Shown: piece after piece, positions 28,902 to 36,453 of the stretch
Layout of the letters: each line of letters begins with the position of its first letter
How positions within the stretch are numbered: the first letter of the stretch is position 1
From: CAYZJD01 sp964483455
GTDB lineage: Bacteria > Acidobacteriota > Terriglobia > Bryobacterales > Bryobacteraceae
Reading direction: 5' to 3'
NCBI GenBank assembly: GCA_964483455.1
Contig: CAZACK010000011.1
Coordinates: 1-64,000 of the forward strand
DNA: 64,000 nt
Position numbers and translations under genes: made by a program
Notes under the pieces: generated by a model
Seen by the model: only the letters and a program-made list of their open reading frames with translations
Databases searched by the model: none
Told to the model about the DNA's origin: nothing

Positions 28902-29291
28902 ATGGCGAATCGCGAACACTTCGACCTGCTCCTCGCTGACGTGGACGAATGGAACAAGTGGAGGGCCGCCAACCCCAGGGTGCGGCCCGACCTGAGACAC
29001 GCCAACCTCTTCAGCGCCAATCTCACCCTCGCCGATCTCTCCAAGGCAAGGCTTTCGGGCGCGAATTTGGTGCTGGCGAATCTGAAGGGAGCGGACCTGC
29101 GGTCGGCCGACCTAAGCAAGGCCAACCTTGTCGGCGCGAGATTGATCGGCGCCGACCTGGCCAACTCCAGGCTGAACGGCGCCGATATCCGAACAGCCGA
29201 AGACCTGACTCAGGAGCAGCTCAACGCAACCCGCGGGGACAAGAACACCATTCTCCCGGAGGGACTGAAGCGGCCGCGGCGATGGAAGTGA
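28902..29291 (+). CDS. Pentapeptide-repeat protein
   Basis: The 129-residue protein contains about 15 consecutive A(D/N)LXX pentapeptides (LRHANLFSANLTLADLSKARL...GADLRSADLSKANLVGARLIGADL) between residues 30 and 100. It has no signal peptide or membrane segment. The repeats form a right-handed quadrilateral beta-helix. Cellular role unknown; some relatives mimic DNA and protect gyrase, but nothing here points to that. It is divergent from the G-x-W gene across 74 bp. Confidence 0.88.
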   Translation: MANREHFDLLLADVDEWNKWRAANPRVRPDLRHANLFSANLTLADLSKARLSGANLVLANLKGADLRSADLSKANLVGARLIGADLANSRLNGADIRTAEDLTQEQLNATRGDKNTILPEGLKRPRRWK

Positions 29292-29348
29292 CCGGCGGCA
29301 CAGCAGGATGGGCGGACCTCGGGCGCCGCTGGGTGGGTCAGCCCTGCT

Positions 29349-30641
29349 TCACTCCAGCGCGCAAGTCCGGAAGCCAGCGAACGTGTCGCGCCGGTCTTTC
29401 GATTGGCAGTGACGCCACGTGTGGCGGATGAGGCGGGATCGCGTGGCCCAGGATCCGCCTCGGAGCACCTTGCGCGGCTCACCGAAGGCCGGCAGCTTAT
29501 GATCCTGATGGGAGTCTGGGGCGAAGCCGGGATAGGGCTGGAAGGTGGAGCTGGTCCACTCCCAGACGTTGCCGATCATCTGGCGGCAGCCACACGAGCT
29601 GTCGCCCGCCGGAAGCGCGGCGGCGGGGATACAGCCGAGAGGCGCCGCGTCGAGATGCGCCTTGTCCGGCGCTGGCGGATCATCGCCCCACGGGAAGAGG
29701 CGCTTGCGACCGCCCGAGTATGAGACATCCCCTCCCGAGGCGGCGAATTCCCACTCCGCCTCGGCCGGCAACCGACGGCGCGCCCATCGGCAATACGCTT
29801 CCGCCTCGTACCAGTTGACATGAACGACCGGCAGATCCTCGTCGAGCGGCTGCACGAGGTCGAACTGTCGGGTGTACCAGTTGCCCGCCATGCGAATCCA
29901 GTAGGCAGGGTGAACGGCGTGTTCCTTCTCGCGCCACAGCCATCCTTCGTGGCTCCACAATTCCCGCCTGCGGTAGCCGCCGTCCTCGACGAACTCGAGA
30001 AACTCGCCATTAGTGGTCGCCAGGCGGGCGATCCGGAACGGCCGGACGTCGACCTCGTGAGCCCACTTCTCGCTGTCGAAGGCGAACTTGACGCCGCGCT
30101 CCGCGCCAAGGAGGAACGTTCCGCCGCGGACATCGGCATCCGCTTGCGACAGGGGCTTCGACGTTGCGGGCCGCGACGGCGGGTCGATGGAGAGTCTCGG
30201 CTCCGGCCGTCCGAGGGTTTGCCTGGCGCAGAGCAATGCCTCGCCGTGCATATCTTCGTGCATGACCGCGAGCCAGTGCAGATGCGCCTCCTGCTCGGTG
30301 AGGTCGCCTTGCGGGAGCGCGTCGATGACCCGATCCAGGACCTCCTTCATGTACGCCAGGGTTTCCTGGCGGGAGAGCTGCGGGAGCTTCCAGCGGTCGT
30401 CTTGCGGCACGAGCGTCGAATCCCAAAGGGCGTCGGCGTCGGGGCGAAGCGGTGGCCGGCCCCTGAGTTGGCGCAGGATCCACTTCTCCTGAAACCACGC
30501 GACGTGGCCCATCTCCCACAGAGGCGGGTTGATGATCGGGAGCGGAGGCACCCGCAACTGCTTCTCGCTCATGTCGGCCCACGACTCCAGTGTCCTCTTG
30601 CGGGCGTCTTGAAGCATGGAAATCGCTTCCGTGGATCGCAT
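29349..30641 (-). CDS. EgtB/SenA-type nonhaem iron sulfoxide (selenoneine?) synthase
   Basis: The 430-residue protein is a DinB-like helical domain fused to an FGE-sulfatase domain. His46 (WEMGHVAWFQEKW), His128 and His132 (MHEDMHGEA) form the three-His iron site of EgtB-type enzymes. The C-terminal lobe has VHVNWYEAEAYCRWARRRLPAEAEWEFAA, GNVWEWTSSTF and RVLRGGSWATR. The segments NPPLWEMGHVAWFQEKW and DDRWKLP plus HEDMHGEA...QTLG look more like SenA (selenoneine synthase) than classical EgtB, by memory only. It joins a sulfur or selenium donor to hercynine. ATG 30641 follows GGAGG at 6 nt. No egtD, senB or senC is nearby. Confidence 0.8.
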   Translation of the reverse strand: MRSTEAISMLQDARKRTLESWADMSEKQLRVPPLPIINPPLWEMGHVAWFQEKWILRQLRGRPPLRPDADALWDSTLVPQDDRWKLPQLSRQETLAYMKEVLDRVIDALPQGDLTEQEAHLHWLAVMHEDMHGEALLCARQTLGRPEPRLSIDPPSRPATSKPLSQADADVRGGTFLLGAERGVKFAFDSEKWAHEVDVRPFRIARLATTNGEFLEFVEDGGYRRRELWSHEGWLWREKEHAVHPAYWIRMAGNWYTRQFDLVQPLDEDLPVVHVNWYEAEAYCRWARRRLPAEAEWEFAASGGDVSYSGGRKRLFPWGDDPPAPDKAHLDAAPLGCIPAAALPAGDSSCGCRQMIGNVWEWTSSTFQPYPGFAPDSHQDHKLPAFGEPRKVLRGGSWATRSRLIRHTWRHCQSKDRRDTFAGFRTCALE

Positions 30642-30662
30642 TGGGAGCCTCCTTCATGCGCC

Positions 30663-30691
30663 TTGAAACGCGGCCATTGCTGTGATAGAGT
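30663..30691 (+). promoter_or_regulatory. Sigma70-like promoter of the ferredoxin gene
   Basis: TTGAAA (30663-30668) and TAGAGT (30686-30691) are separated by exactly 17 bp on the plus strand. The expected transcript start, near 30698, would give a leader of about 25 nt before ATG 30723. The position between divergent genes supports a real promoter. Confidence 0.6.
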
Positions 30692-30722
30692 CAACGACAA
30701 GTCTGACTGGGTTCCCCAAGCC

Positions 30723-31133
30723 ATGCCGACTGCGCAGAGCCTTCTCGTCGAGAAACTGGAGCCGATGTCGCACGGCCGCACGGATCTCCGCAAGCGGAAG
30801 CCGAAGCAACTGGCCGTCATCAACGTGAACTGCACGGGCTGCGCCGGATCTCCCGTGTGCGTGGCCTACTGCCCGGTGGAAGCTTGCATGTTCTGGGTGC
30901 CCGACGAGGACCATCCTCCGTTCGGACGCATCGAGGTCGACAAAGCGACGTGCATCGGCTGCGCCAAGTGCACGAGCAAAGGGCCGGACGGCACTTTCCT
31001 CGACGGGTGTCCCTGGGACGCCATCGACATGGTGGCCATTGAGGAATGGGAGGCGGAACGCGGCGTCGTGTTGCCGGCCCAGCCCGACCGGCCTGTCAGC
31101 GATTGGGCTCATGTTCCCAGCGAGTACGTATAG
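30723..31133 (+). CDS. 2[4Fe-4S] ferredoxin family protein
   Basis: The 136-residue protein has two cysteine clusters: CTGCAGSPVCVAYCPVEAC (C-x2-C-x5-C-x3-C) and CIGCAKCTSKGPDGTFLDGCPWDAI (C-x2-C-x2-C...CP). Each can bind a [4Fe-4S] centre. A basic N-terminal extension (HGRTDLRKRKPKQLAVI) precedes them. Its partner is unknown. It diverges from the EgtB/SenA-type gene. The end overlaps the convergent HEAT-repeat gene by 38 nt. ATG 30723 matches the promoter position; the frame is open far upstream only because of high GC. Confidence 0.85.
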   Translation: MPTAQSLLVEKLEPMSHGRTDLRKRKPKQLAVINVNCTGCAGSPVCVAYCPVEACMFWVPDEDHPPFGRIEVDKATCIGCAKCTSKGPDGTFLDGCPWDAIDMVAIEEWEAERGVVLPAQPDRPVSDWAHVPSEYV

Positions 31134-31971
31134 CCTGCGCGGTCAACACTGCCTGCCGTCGCAGGTCGGACGAGGTTGAAGTCCGGGTGTACGGTTCGAC
31201 GACACGCAGATCTTCGATCTGTCCCACCAGGTAGAGGCCCCGCAGCGCTTCCCATGCTTGCGAAGGGTCAGGCCTGAGAGAGAGGAGCTGATCGCCTTTG
31301 GCAGCCCGCGCGCCGTCCTCGGCGATCACCAGATCGACCTCACCGGGGAACGGCGACCTGAGCTCGATGTCCTGGCCTCCGTCAGCCCGTACGCGGGCCA
31401 GCAAGGTTCCCGTGCCGACTTGACGGCCTGCCCCCAACTGGATCGATACTGTTCCCTCCCGAGGCGACCGGACCGCGTGCGGCTGAAGCATGCCGGCAAG
31501 CTCGGCCCGGCCCATGCCATCTCCAAATCGGACCAAGGCAAGGGCCGCATTCCGGCGAACCATCACTTCCCGGTCGTCGAGGAGCTTGAGAAGAGCCTCG
31601 TGGAACTCTGACGCCCGGTCATCCTGGCCCATCAGCCAGGCGGCGGTGATCCGGATGTTGACGTCGGGGTGGGCGGCCAGCGCAATCACCCGCGGGTACA
31701 GCGGCTTGACGGAAGTGTCGCCCCGCACGATTCGATCGGCGATCTGCGACAGGGCATGCTGGATTCGGCGAGGCCGCGTGGAATCCTGAAGGTACTTCTC
31801 GAGCTCCTGGTCGCTCAAGACTCTTCCGAACCAGGTTCCGTGCCAGAACAGGAGCGGGACGACAACCAGCACCACGGCAAACAGGGTGAGCAACAGGGGG
31901 GATCGCTTGCCGGACTTGCGCCGCGGGCTGACCTGCCCGGGAGGATTGCCGTTGGTCTCTTCCGGTCTCAT
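31096..31971 (-). CDS. Membrane-anchored HEAT-repeat protein with biotinyl/lipoyl-like half-domain
   Basis: The 291-residue protein has a basic cytoplasmic N-terminus, one membrane helix (LLLTLFAVVLVVVPLLFW, about 26-43) and a periplasmic region. That region carries HEAT-like helices (LYPRVIALAAHPDVNIRITAAWLMG, HEALLKLLDDREVMVRRNAALALVRFG). A barrel-sandwich segment follows (about 175-235) ending in LRSPFPGEVDLVIAEDGARAAKGDQLLSL, as in lipoyl or HlyD-type domains. ATG 31971 has GGAGG just upstream and its ATGA overlaps the next gene upstream. It is the last gene of the respiratory operon. An assembly or scaffold role for the oxidase is inference only. Confidence 0.72.
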   Translation of the reverse strand: MRPEETNGNPPGQVSPRRKSGKRSPLLLTLFAVVLVVVPLLFWHGTWFGRVLSDQELEKYLQDSTRPRRIQHALSQIADRIVRGDTSVKPLYPRVIALAAHPDVNIRITAAWLMGQDDRASEFHEALLKLLDDREVMVRRNAALALVRFGDGMGRAELAGMLQPHAVRSPREGTVSIQLGAGRQVGTGTLLARVRADGGQDIELRSPFPGEVDLVIAEDGARAAKGDQLLSLRPDPSQAWEALRGLYLVGQIEDLRVVEPYTRTSTSSDLRRQAVLTAQAIRTRWEHEPNR

Positions 31972-32255
31972 GTTTCCTCCGGCGTGCGCCGCGGCGCAGC
32001 CTGTGCGACACGTTTGGATTCACCGGCGGCCCGAGACCTGTAAGACGCCAGGACTTCCCCGAGGAGCCCCTGCCGGATGGCCTGCACGGGCGCAAGCGAG
32101 AATGTGAACGCGATCAGGAGGCAGACGAGAATGAGAAACAGCCCATCCACTCCCTGTTGCGCGATCATCCCGGTGAAGAGCGCCCATGCCGCAACGCCCA
32201 GCGCTCCCACAGTGATGGCCAGGCACAGCCCGTTGAAGATGATCTTGTTCCGCAT
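31968..32255 (-). CDS. Small two-helix membrane protein in the oxidase operon
   Basis: The 95-residue protein has two predicted membrane helices (about residues 7-30 and 36-57: GLCLAITVGALGVAAWALF and GLFLILVCLLIAFTFSLA) and a basic cytoplasmic tail. Its stop overlaps the HEAT-protein start. I recognise no family. Position at the end of the cytochrome oxidase operon suggests an accessory or small subunit role. Confidence 0.65.
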   Translation of the reverse strand: MRNKIIFNGLCLAITVGALGVAAWALFTGMIAQQGVDGLFLILVCLLIAFTFSLAPVQAIRQGLLGEVLASYRSRAAGESKRVAQAAPRRTPEET

Positions 32256-32276
32256 TCGTCTCTGTTGCCGGAACGG

Positions 32277-32531
32277 TTACCGCAGGTCAACACTGCCTGT
32301 ACGGGCCGCCCTGACGCCTTCTTTCGTGATTGTGTAGAAATCGCTTCCTTGACTCTCCAGATAACCGCATTCGACTAACCGGTCTACAACGTCGAACACC
32401 TCCATCCGCCCTTTCCGGTCATCACCGGCGACTAACTCGAAGAACGCATGAAGATCCCAGCCCTCCGCGTCCGGCTCGCCGAACAGGCGGAGGATCCGCA
32501 AAGCGATCTCATTGGACGCCGTGTTCCTCAT
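32277..32531 (-). CDS. Small winged-helix-like protein
   Basis: The 84-residue soluble protein (MRNTASNEIALRILRLFG...DVVDRLVECGYLESQGSDFYTITKEGVRAA) has the helix-turn-helix/wing pattern of small 'transcriptional regulator' domains. ATG 32531 is preferred, with GGCGGAAT upstream; ATG 32564 would add 11 residues. It overlaps the end of the upstream gene by 23 nt. It could be a small DNA-binding regulator of the respiratory operon, but there is no direct evidence of DNA binding. Confidence 0.55.
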   Translation of the reverse strand: MRNTASNEIALRILRLFGEPDAEGWDLHAFFELVAGDDRKGRMEVFDVVDRLVECGYLESQGSDFYTITKEGVRAARTGSVDLR

Positions 32532-32841
32532 CTGTATTCCGCCCGGCAGGAACGCGTTGGTCATAAGCCGGCCGTTCGCGATCTCCCACGTCCTCCGCTA
32601 TTGGAGTGGAGCGGTAGCGGAATGAGAGCAGGATGACGCTGCTGAACAGCGCCAGGGCCGGGACGAACATGATGACAATCGCCAGGTTGAGCGCTTTGGC
32701 CGCTTTCGGCGGCTGCGCCGCCGCCGCGGACCGGCACATCGGACATTGAGCGGGCGCCGGAACCGCGGCGAAGAGCCACAAAGCCGCAGCCAGGCCGATC
32801 CAGGTACGCCGCACTTGTCTCACGAATCCGCCGGCGCGCAT
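32509..32841 (-). CDS. Small exported/membrane protein with CPMC motif in the oxidase operon
   Basis: The 110-residue protein has a signal-like helix (IGLAAALWLFAAVPAPAQ). A CPMC motif lies immediately after the expected cleavage site (QCPMCRSAAAAQ). A second membrane helix follows (LNLAIVIMFVPALALFSSVILLSF, about 53-76), then a short charged tail. A CxxC at the mature N-terminus could bind metal or take part in thiol exchange, such as CuA assembly; that is speculation from context between subunit IV and the regulator-like gene. Confidence 0.65.
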   Translation of the reverse strand: MRAGGFVRQVRRTWIGLAAALWLFAAVPAPAQCPMCRSAAAAQPPKAAKALNLAIVIMFVPALALFSSVILLSFRYRSTPIAEDVGDRERPAYDQRVPAGRNTDEEHGVQ

Positions 32842-32851
32842 CCTCGCATCC

Positions 32852-33169
32852 CTATTGCGCGCGGAGCTCCAACAGCCGCAGGCTGTCAGGGAAGAACGCG
32901 CCCAGCAGCGAAATCACCAACACCACCGCCGGGATCAGCGAAAGAACGAGGCTGGCCCGTTCAAAGCGCAGGTGCATGAAGTACGCGACGATCAGTCCCG
33001 CCTTGACGACCGACAACACCATCAGGACGGCCAGCATCCCAGCGGTCGAGAAGATGTGCTCGTAAGCTAGAAAGACTTCCAGGGCTGTCAGCGCAAGCAG
33101 GTAGATCCAAACCCAGTTGTACAGGCGAGCGCCTCCTTCGAGGTGGCTTTCCCCGATCTCATTGTTCAT
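32852..33169 (-). CDS. Cytochrome c oxidase subunit IV (prokaryotic, CtaF-like)
   Basis: The 105-residue protein has three membrane helices and the subunit IV pattern YNWVWIYLLALTALEVFLAY...LMVLSVVKAGLIVAYFMHLRFE. It stabilises the aa3-type oxidase. AAAGGAGG precedes ATG 33169, whose ATGA overlaps the stop of the subunit III gene. Confidence 0.88.
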   Translation of the reverse strand: MNNEIGESHLEGGARLYNWVWIYLLALTALEVFLAYEHIFSTAGMLAVLMVLSVVKAGLIVAYFMHLRFERASLVLSLIPAVVLVISLLGAFFPDSLRLLELRAQ

Positions 33170-33915
33170 GCTGCCTCCTTTGCCTCACTTCNNNNNNNNN
33201 NNNNNNNNNNNNNNNNNNNNNNNNNNNNNNNNNNNNNNNNNNNNNNNNNNNNNNNNNNNNNNNNNNNNNNNNNNNNNNNNNNNNNNNNNNNCTGAGCCGA
33301 GAGGAGATAGACCAGCGGGAAGATGAACATCCACACCAAGTCGACGAAATGCCAGTACAACCCGGAGATCTCCACGTCTTCGTGCGTAAACCTGTGCCTG
33401 GCGACACCGGCGGCGATCACGCCCAGGTAGGCAACGCCGCTGGCCACGTGGAACATGTGCAGCCCGGTCAACGCGAAGAAGGTAGCTCCGAACAGGGGAA
33501 CGCCCCACGGGTTCTGCCACAGCCCCACTCCTTCGTGAATGAGATCGAGCCACTCATTCACGTGCAGGAGGATGAACCCCAGGCCTCCCGCCATGGTAAG
33601 AGCGATATACTTCACCACGCCGTTTCGGTCACCCCGCTTGGATGCGCCGACGGCCATGACCATCGTCAAACTCGACGAGAGCAGGAACAGGGTCATAATC
33701 GTGGCCAGCGTGATGGAAGGCCAGAAGTGAAACGGCGTCGGCCAGCTCTTGCTCGCCAGGCGAACATAACTGTATCCCACCAGCAGAGCGGAGAAGGTGA
33801 GGGAATCCGAAAGGATGAAGAGCCACATGCCGAGCTTCTTGTGCCCGACGGCGTAAGGGGAGACGCCTCCGCCCCATTCGGTAACGGCCAGCGCTTCCGT
33901 TCTGACTTCAGCCAT
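33166..33915 (-). CDS. Cytochrome c oxidase subunit III, first paralogue (interrupted by N run)
   Basis: About 249 codons, of which 34 are N (33192-33291). The visible part has subunit III features: GHKKLGMWLFILSDSLTFSALLVGYSYVRL, a long helix pair, GLHMFHVASGVAYLG and SGLYWHFVDLVWMFIFPLVYLL. The known sequence already reaches the usual end of the last helix, and the frame is kept across 100 N, so the N run may be a nominal gap size. ATG 33915 has GGAGGT 7 nt upstream. Confidence 0.88.
   Translation of the reverse strand: MAEVRTEALAVTEWGGGVSPYAVGHKKLGMWLFILSDSLTFSALLVGYSYVRLASKSWPTPFHFWPSITLATIMTLFLLSSSLTMVMAVGASKRGDRNGVVKYIALTMAGGLGFILLHVNEWLDLIHEGVGLWQNPWGVPLFGATFFALTGLHMFHVASGVAYLGVIAAGVARHRFTHEDVEISGLYWHFVDLVWMFIFPLVYLLSAQXXXXXXXXXXXXXXXXXXXXXXXXXXXXXXXXXXSEAKEAA
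33192..33291. other. Scaffold gap of 100 N inside the subunit III gene
   Basis: Exactly 100 N bases, the usual placeholder for a gap of unknown size. It falls near the 3' end of the first subunit III gene. The few codons beyond it (SEAKEAA) stay in frame and overlap the subunit IV start, so true gap length and reading-frame continuity are unproven. Confidence 0.95.
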
Positions 33916-33957
33916 GCTCAAGACCTCCGGTACATCGGGATTAGCAAGTCCATTACT

Positions 33958-34641
33958 TCATCGAAAAGCGAACAGCAGCAGGAGTAAGTACACCCACAGG
34001 CCGTCCATGAAGTGCCAGTACAGCGCCGTTGCTTCCATCGCGCGCTGCCGGCGGATGGAGACGAATGCACCCTCCGGACCCAGGTCGGATCTTCGCGAAA
34101 GCCTGACATTGAGATAAGCCAGGGCGAGCAAACCGCCCAGAAGATGCAGTCCGTGCAGGCCGGTCAGCAGGTAGAAAAACGCGCTGTGTGCCGTGGTGCT
34201 GAGGTAGAAGCCCTTGGCCGAGAGCTGGCGCCAGGCGGCGAGCTGTCCGGCAAGGAAAAGCAAGCCCAGCAGCAGGGTCGCGGCCAGCCAGCGGTTGACC
34301 GCCGGGCGGCCAAGCGGCTGCCTTACGGACCGCCGCGCGCGCTCCATGGTCAGACTGCTGGCCAGAAGGATGACGGTGTTGACCACCAGCAAGGGCGGCA
34401 TGCCAATGGTGCGCCATCCGGGATCCAGGCCTTGCCGCACCAGGTAGGCGCTGGTCAGACCGATGAACATCATGCTGATACTGGCCAGACCCAGCAACAT
34501 ACCCAGACGGTAGGTCTGAGCTGGGTGCGGCGGGCGGAACGAGCCTCCGCCGCCACCGCCGTCCCAGCCGCGCGAGCCGCCTCCGGAGTCAAAGCCGGTC
34601 CGCCTCACTTCAACACTTGTCGCCGGCGCCGTAGTCGCCAT
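33958..34641 (-). CDS. Cytochrome c oxidase subunit III, second paralogue with Gly-rich N-terminus
   Basis: The 227-residue protein starts with a flexible Gly-rich stretch (FDSGGGSRGWDGGGGGGSF) before five predicted helices. Features are RLGMLLGLASISMMFIGLTSAYLVRQG, TTAHSAFFYLLTGLHGLHLLGGLLALAYL and ALYWHFMDGLWVYLLLLL, typical of haem-copper oxidase subunit III. It differs markedly from the paralogue just downstream (33166-33915). It starts 6 nt after the subunit I stop. Confidence 0.88.
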   Translation of the reverse strand: MATTAPATSVEVRRTGFDSGGGSRGWDGGGGGGSFRPPHPAQTYRLGMLLGLASISMMFIGLTSAYLVRQGLDPGWRTIGMPPLLVVNTVILLASSLTMERARRSVRQPLGRPAVNRWLAATLLLGLLFLAGQLAAWRQLSAKGFYLSTTAHSAFFYLLTGLHGLHLLGGLLALAYLNVRLSRRSDLGPEGAFVSIRRQRAMEATALYWHFMDGLWVYLLLLLFAFR

Positions 34642-34646
34642 GATCC

Positions 34647-36410
34647 CTACCGTCGCGCCGCCTCCGGCGCAGCCGTCTGCAAGACGTAATCCTGGGGCGC
34701 ATCCGGGTGACTGTATTCATAGGGCCCGTGATACACAACCGGCTCCACCGCACCGAAGTTGTCATGCGGCGGCGGCGAGGGGATGATCCATTCGAGGGAT
34801 GTGGACTCCCAGGGATTCATCTCCGCCTTCCGGCCTTTCCAAATGCTCCAGAAGAAATTCACAATGAAGATAAGTTGGACGGCAATCGTCACGAACGCGC
34901 TAATGGTGATGAACAGGTGGAGCGGTTGCAGATGCTCCAGGTACTTGAACTCCGTCAGTTGAGCATAGCGCCGCGGCGCCCCGGCAATGCCCAGGAAGTG
35001 CATCGGCATAAAGACCGCGTACACGCCGATCAGCGTGAGCCAGAAGTGCACCTTCCCGGCGGTTTCGCTCATCATGCGCCCGAACATCTTCGGAAACCAG
35101 TAATACATGCCGCCGAAGATGCCAAAGATCGCGGCTACTCCCATGATGATGTGGAAGTGAGCGACAGGGAAGTATGTGTCGTGGAGTGGGATGTCCACAG
35201 CCGGCTGTGCCAGGAGAAGCCCGGTTACTCCACCGGAGACGAACAGAGAAACAAAGCCGAGGGCGAACAACATGGCGGTCGTGAACCGGATGCGGGACCC
35301 CCAGAGGGTCGCCAGCCAGTTGAACGTCTTGATCGCCGAGGGCACGCCTACGGCCAGCGTCGAGATCGAGAACGCCATGCTGGAGTAAGGGCTCATCCCG
35401 CTCATAAACATGTGGTGGCCCCAGACGATGTAGCTGATAAAGCCGATCCCGAAGATGGCGTACACCATTGCCTTATAGGCGAAGATGGGCTTACGGCAGA
35501 AGGTAGACAGCAGGTGCGAAGTGACTCCCATGCCGGGCAGGATGGCGATGTACACCTCGGGGTGGCCGAAGAACCAGAACAGGTGTTGCCACAGGAGCGG
35601 CGAGCCGCCTTCGCGGGGGATGAGCTGGTCGCTGACCACGAGCCCGGCGGGGATGAAGAAACTCGTTCCGCCGAGCCGGTCGAGCAACAGCAGCAGTCCT
35701 CCGGCGAGCAGCACGGGAAACGCCAGCAGCGCCAGGATGGCGGTGGTAAACCAGGCCCAGACGGTCAGCGGCATTCTCATCAGGGACATGCCGCGCGCCC
35801 GCAGGTTGATGGTGGTGGTCAGGAAGTTCAGGGCCGTCAACAGAGAGGCGACGCAAAAGATGGCAATGCTGACGATCCAGAGGGTTTGTCCAAGCCCCAG
35901 GCCGGGGCCCGCCACCTCGCCCAGCGCGCTGAGCGGGGCATAGCCGGTCCAGCCCGAGATCGGCGCGCCGCCCGAAGCGAACAGAGCTCCCATCATGACC
36001 ACCAGCGAGACGAACGTGACCCAGAACGAGAGCATGTTCAGGACCGGGAACGCCATGTCGCGGGCGCCGACCTGGATCGGCAGAAAGTAATTGCCGAAGC
36101 CGGACAGCGGCGCCGTGGTCAGCACGAAGAACACCATGATGGTGCCGTGCATCGTCATCATCGACAGATAGAACTCCGGCGTCATCGGACCGCCTGCGAA
36201 GCCGTCCGGGAATAACTGCTGAAGCAGCGGCCATTTCTCGGCGGGCCAGGCGAGCCGGAGCCGCATGAACACCGACAGGACCATCCCCACGAACACCGAG
36301 AACAACGCCAGCAGCAAATACTGGATTCCGATCACCTTGTGGTCGGTGCTGAACATGTACTTGCGAATAAAGCTCTTGGGTGTTTCTACATGAGCCTCAT
36401 GTGCCGCCAC
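34647..36410 (-). CDS. Cytochrome c oxidase subunit I (aa3-type)
   Basis: The 587-residue protein has 12 membrane helices and all haem-copper ligands: MMTMHGTIMVF (low-spin haem His), FFGHPEVYIAILPG (CuB His with the A-family Glu), WGHHMFMSGM (CuB His pair), and HDTYFPVAHFHIIMG (haem a3 and haem a His). GHPEVY places it in type A oxidases with the D channel Glu. It is the O2-reducing, proton-pumping subunit in the inner membrane. It lies 43 nt after the subunit II gene. Confidence 0.96.
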   Translation of the reverse strand: MAAHEAHVETPKSFIRKYMFSTDHKVIGIQYLLLALFSVFVGMVLSVFMRLRLAWPAEKWPLLQQLFPDGFAGGPMTPEFYLSMMTMHGTIMVFFVLTTAPLSGFGNYFLPIQVGARDMAFPVLNMLSFWVTFVSLVVMMGALFASGGAPISGWTGYAPLSALGEVAGPGLGLGQTLWIVSIAIFCVASLLTALNFLTTTINLRARGMSLMRMPLTVWAWFTTAILALLAFPVLLAGGLLLLLDRLGGTSFFIPAGLVVSDQLIPREGGSPLLWQHLFWFFGHPEVYIAILPGMGVTSHLLSTFCRKPIFAYKAMVYAIFGIGFISYIVWGHHMFMSGMSPYSSMAFSISTLAVGVPSAIKTFNWLATLWGSRIRFTTAMLFALGFVSLFVSGGVTGLLLAQPAVDIPLHDTYFPVAHFHIIMGVAAIFGIFGGMYYWFPKMFGRMMSETAGKVHFWLTLIGVYAVFMPMHFLGIAGAPRRYAQLTEFKYLEHLQPLHLFITISAFVTIAVQLIFIVNFFWSIWKGRKAEMNPWESTSLEWIIPSPPPHDNFGAVEPVVYHGPYEYSHPDAPQDYVLQTAAPEAARR

Positions 36411-36453
36411 AGTCGCCTCCTTGAACTAATTTGCTTCCCGAGTCCCGCAATGC

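Noticed and set aside
29820..30722. Ferredoxin gene starting far upstream (open frame from 29820)
   Set aside because: It would lie antisense over the EgtB/SenA-type gene. The promoter at 30663-30691 and ATG 30723 fit the ferredoxin alone.
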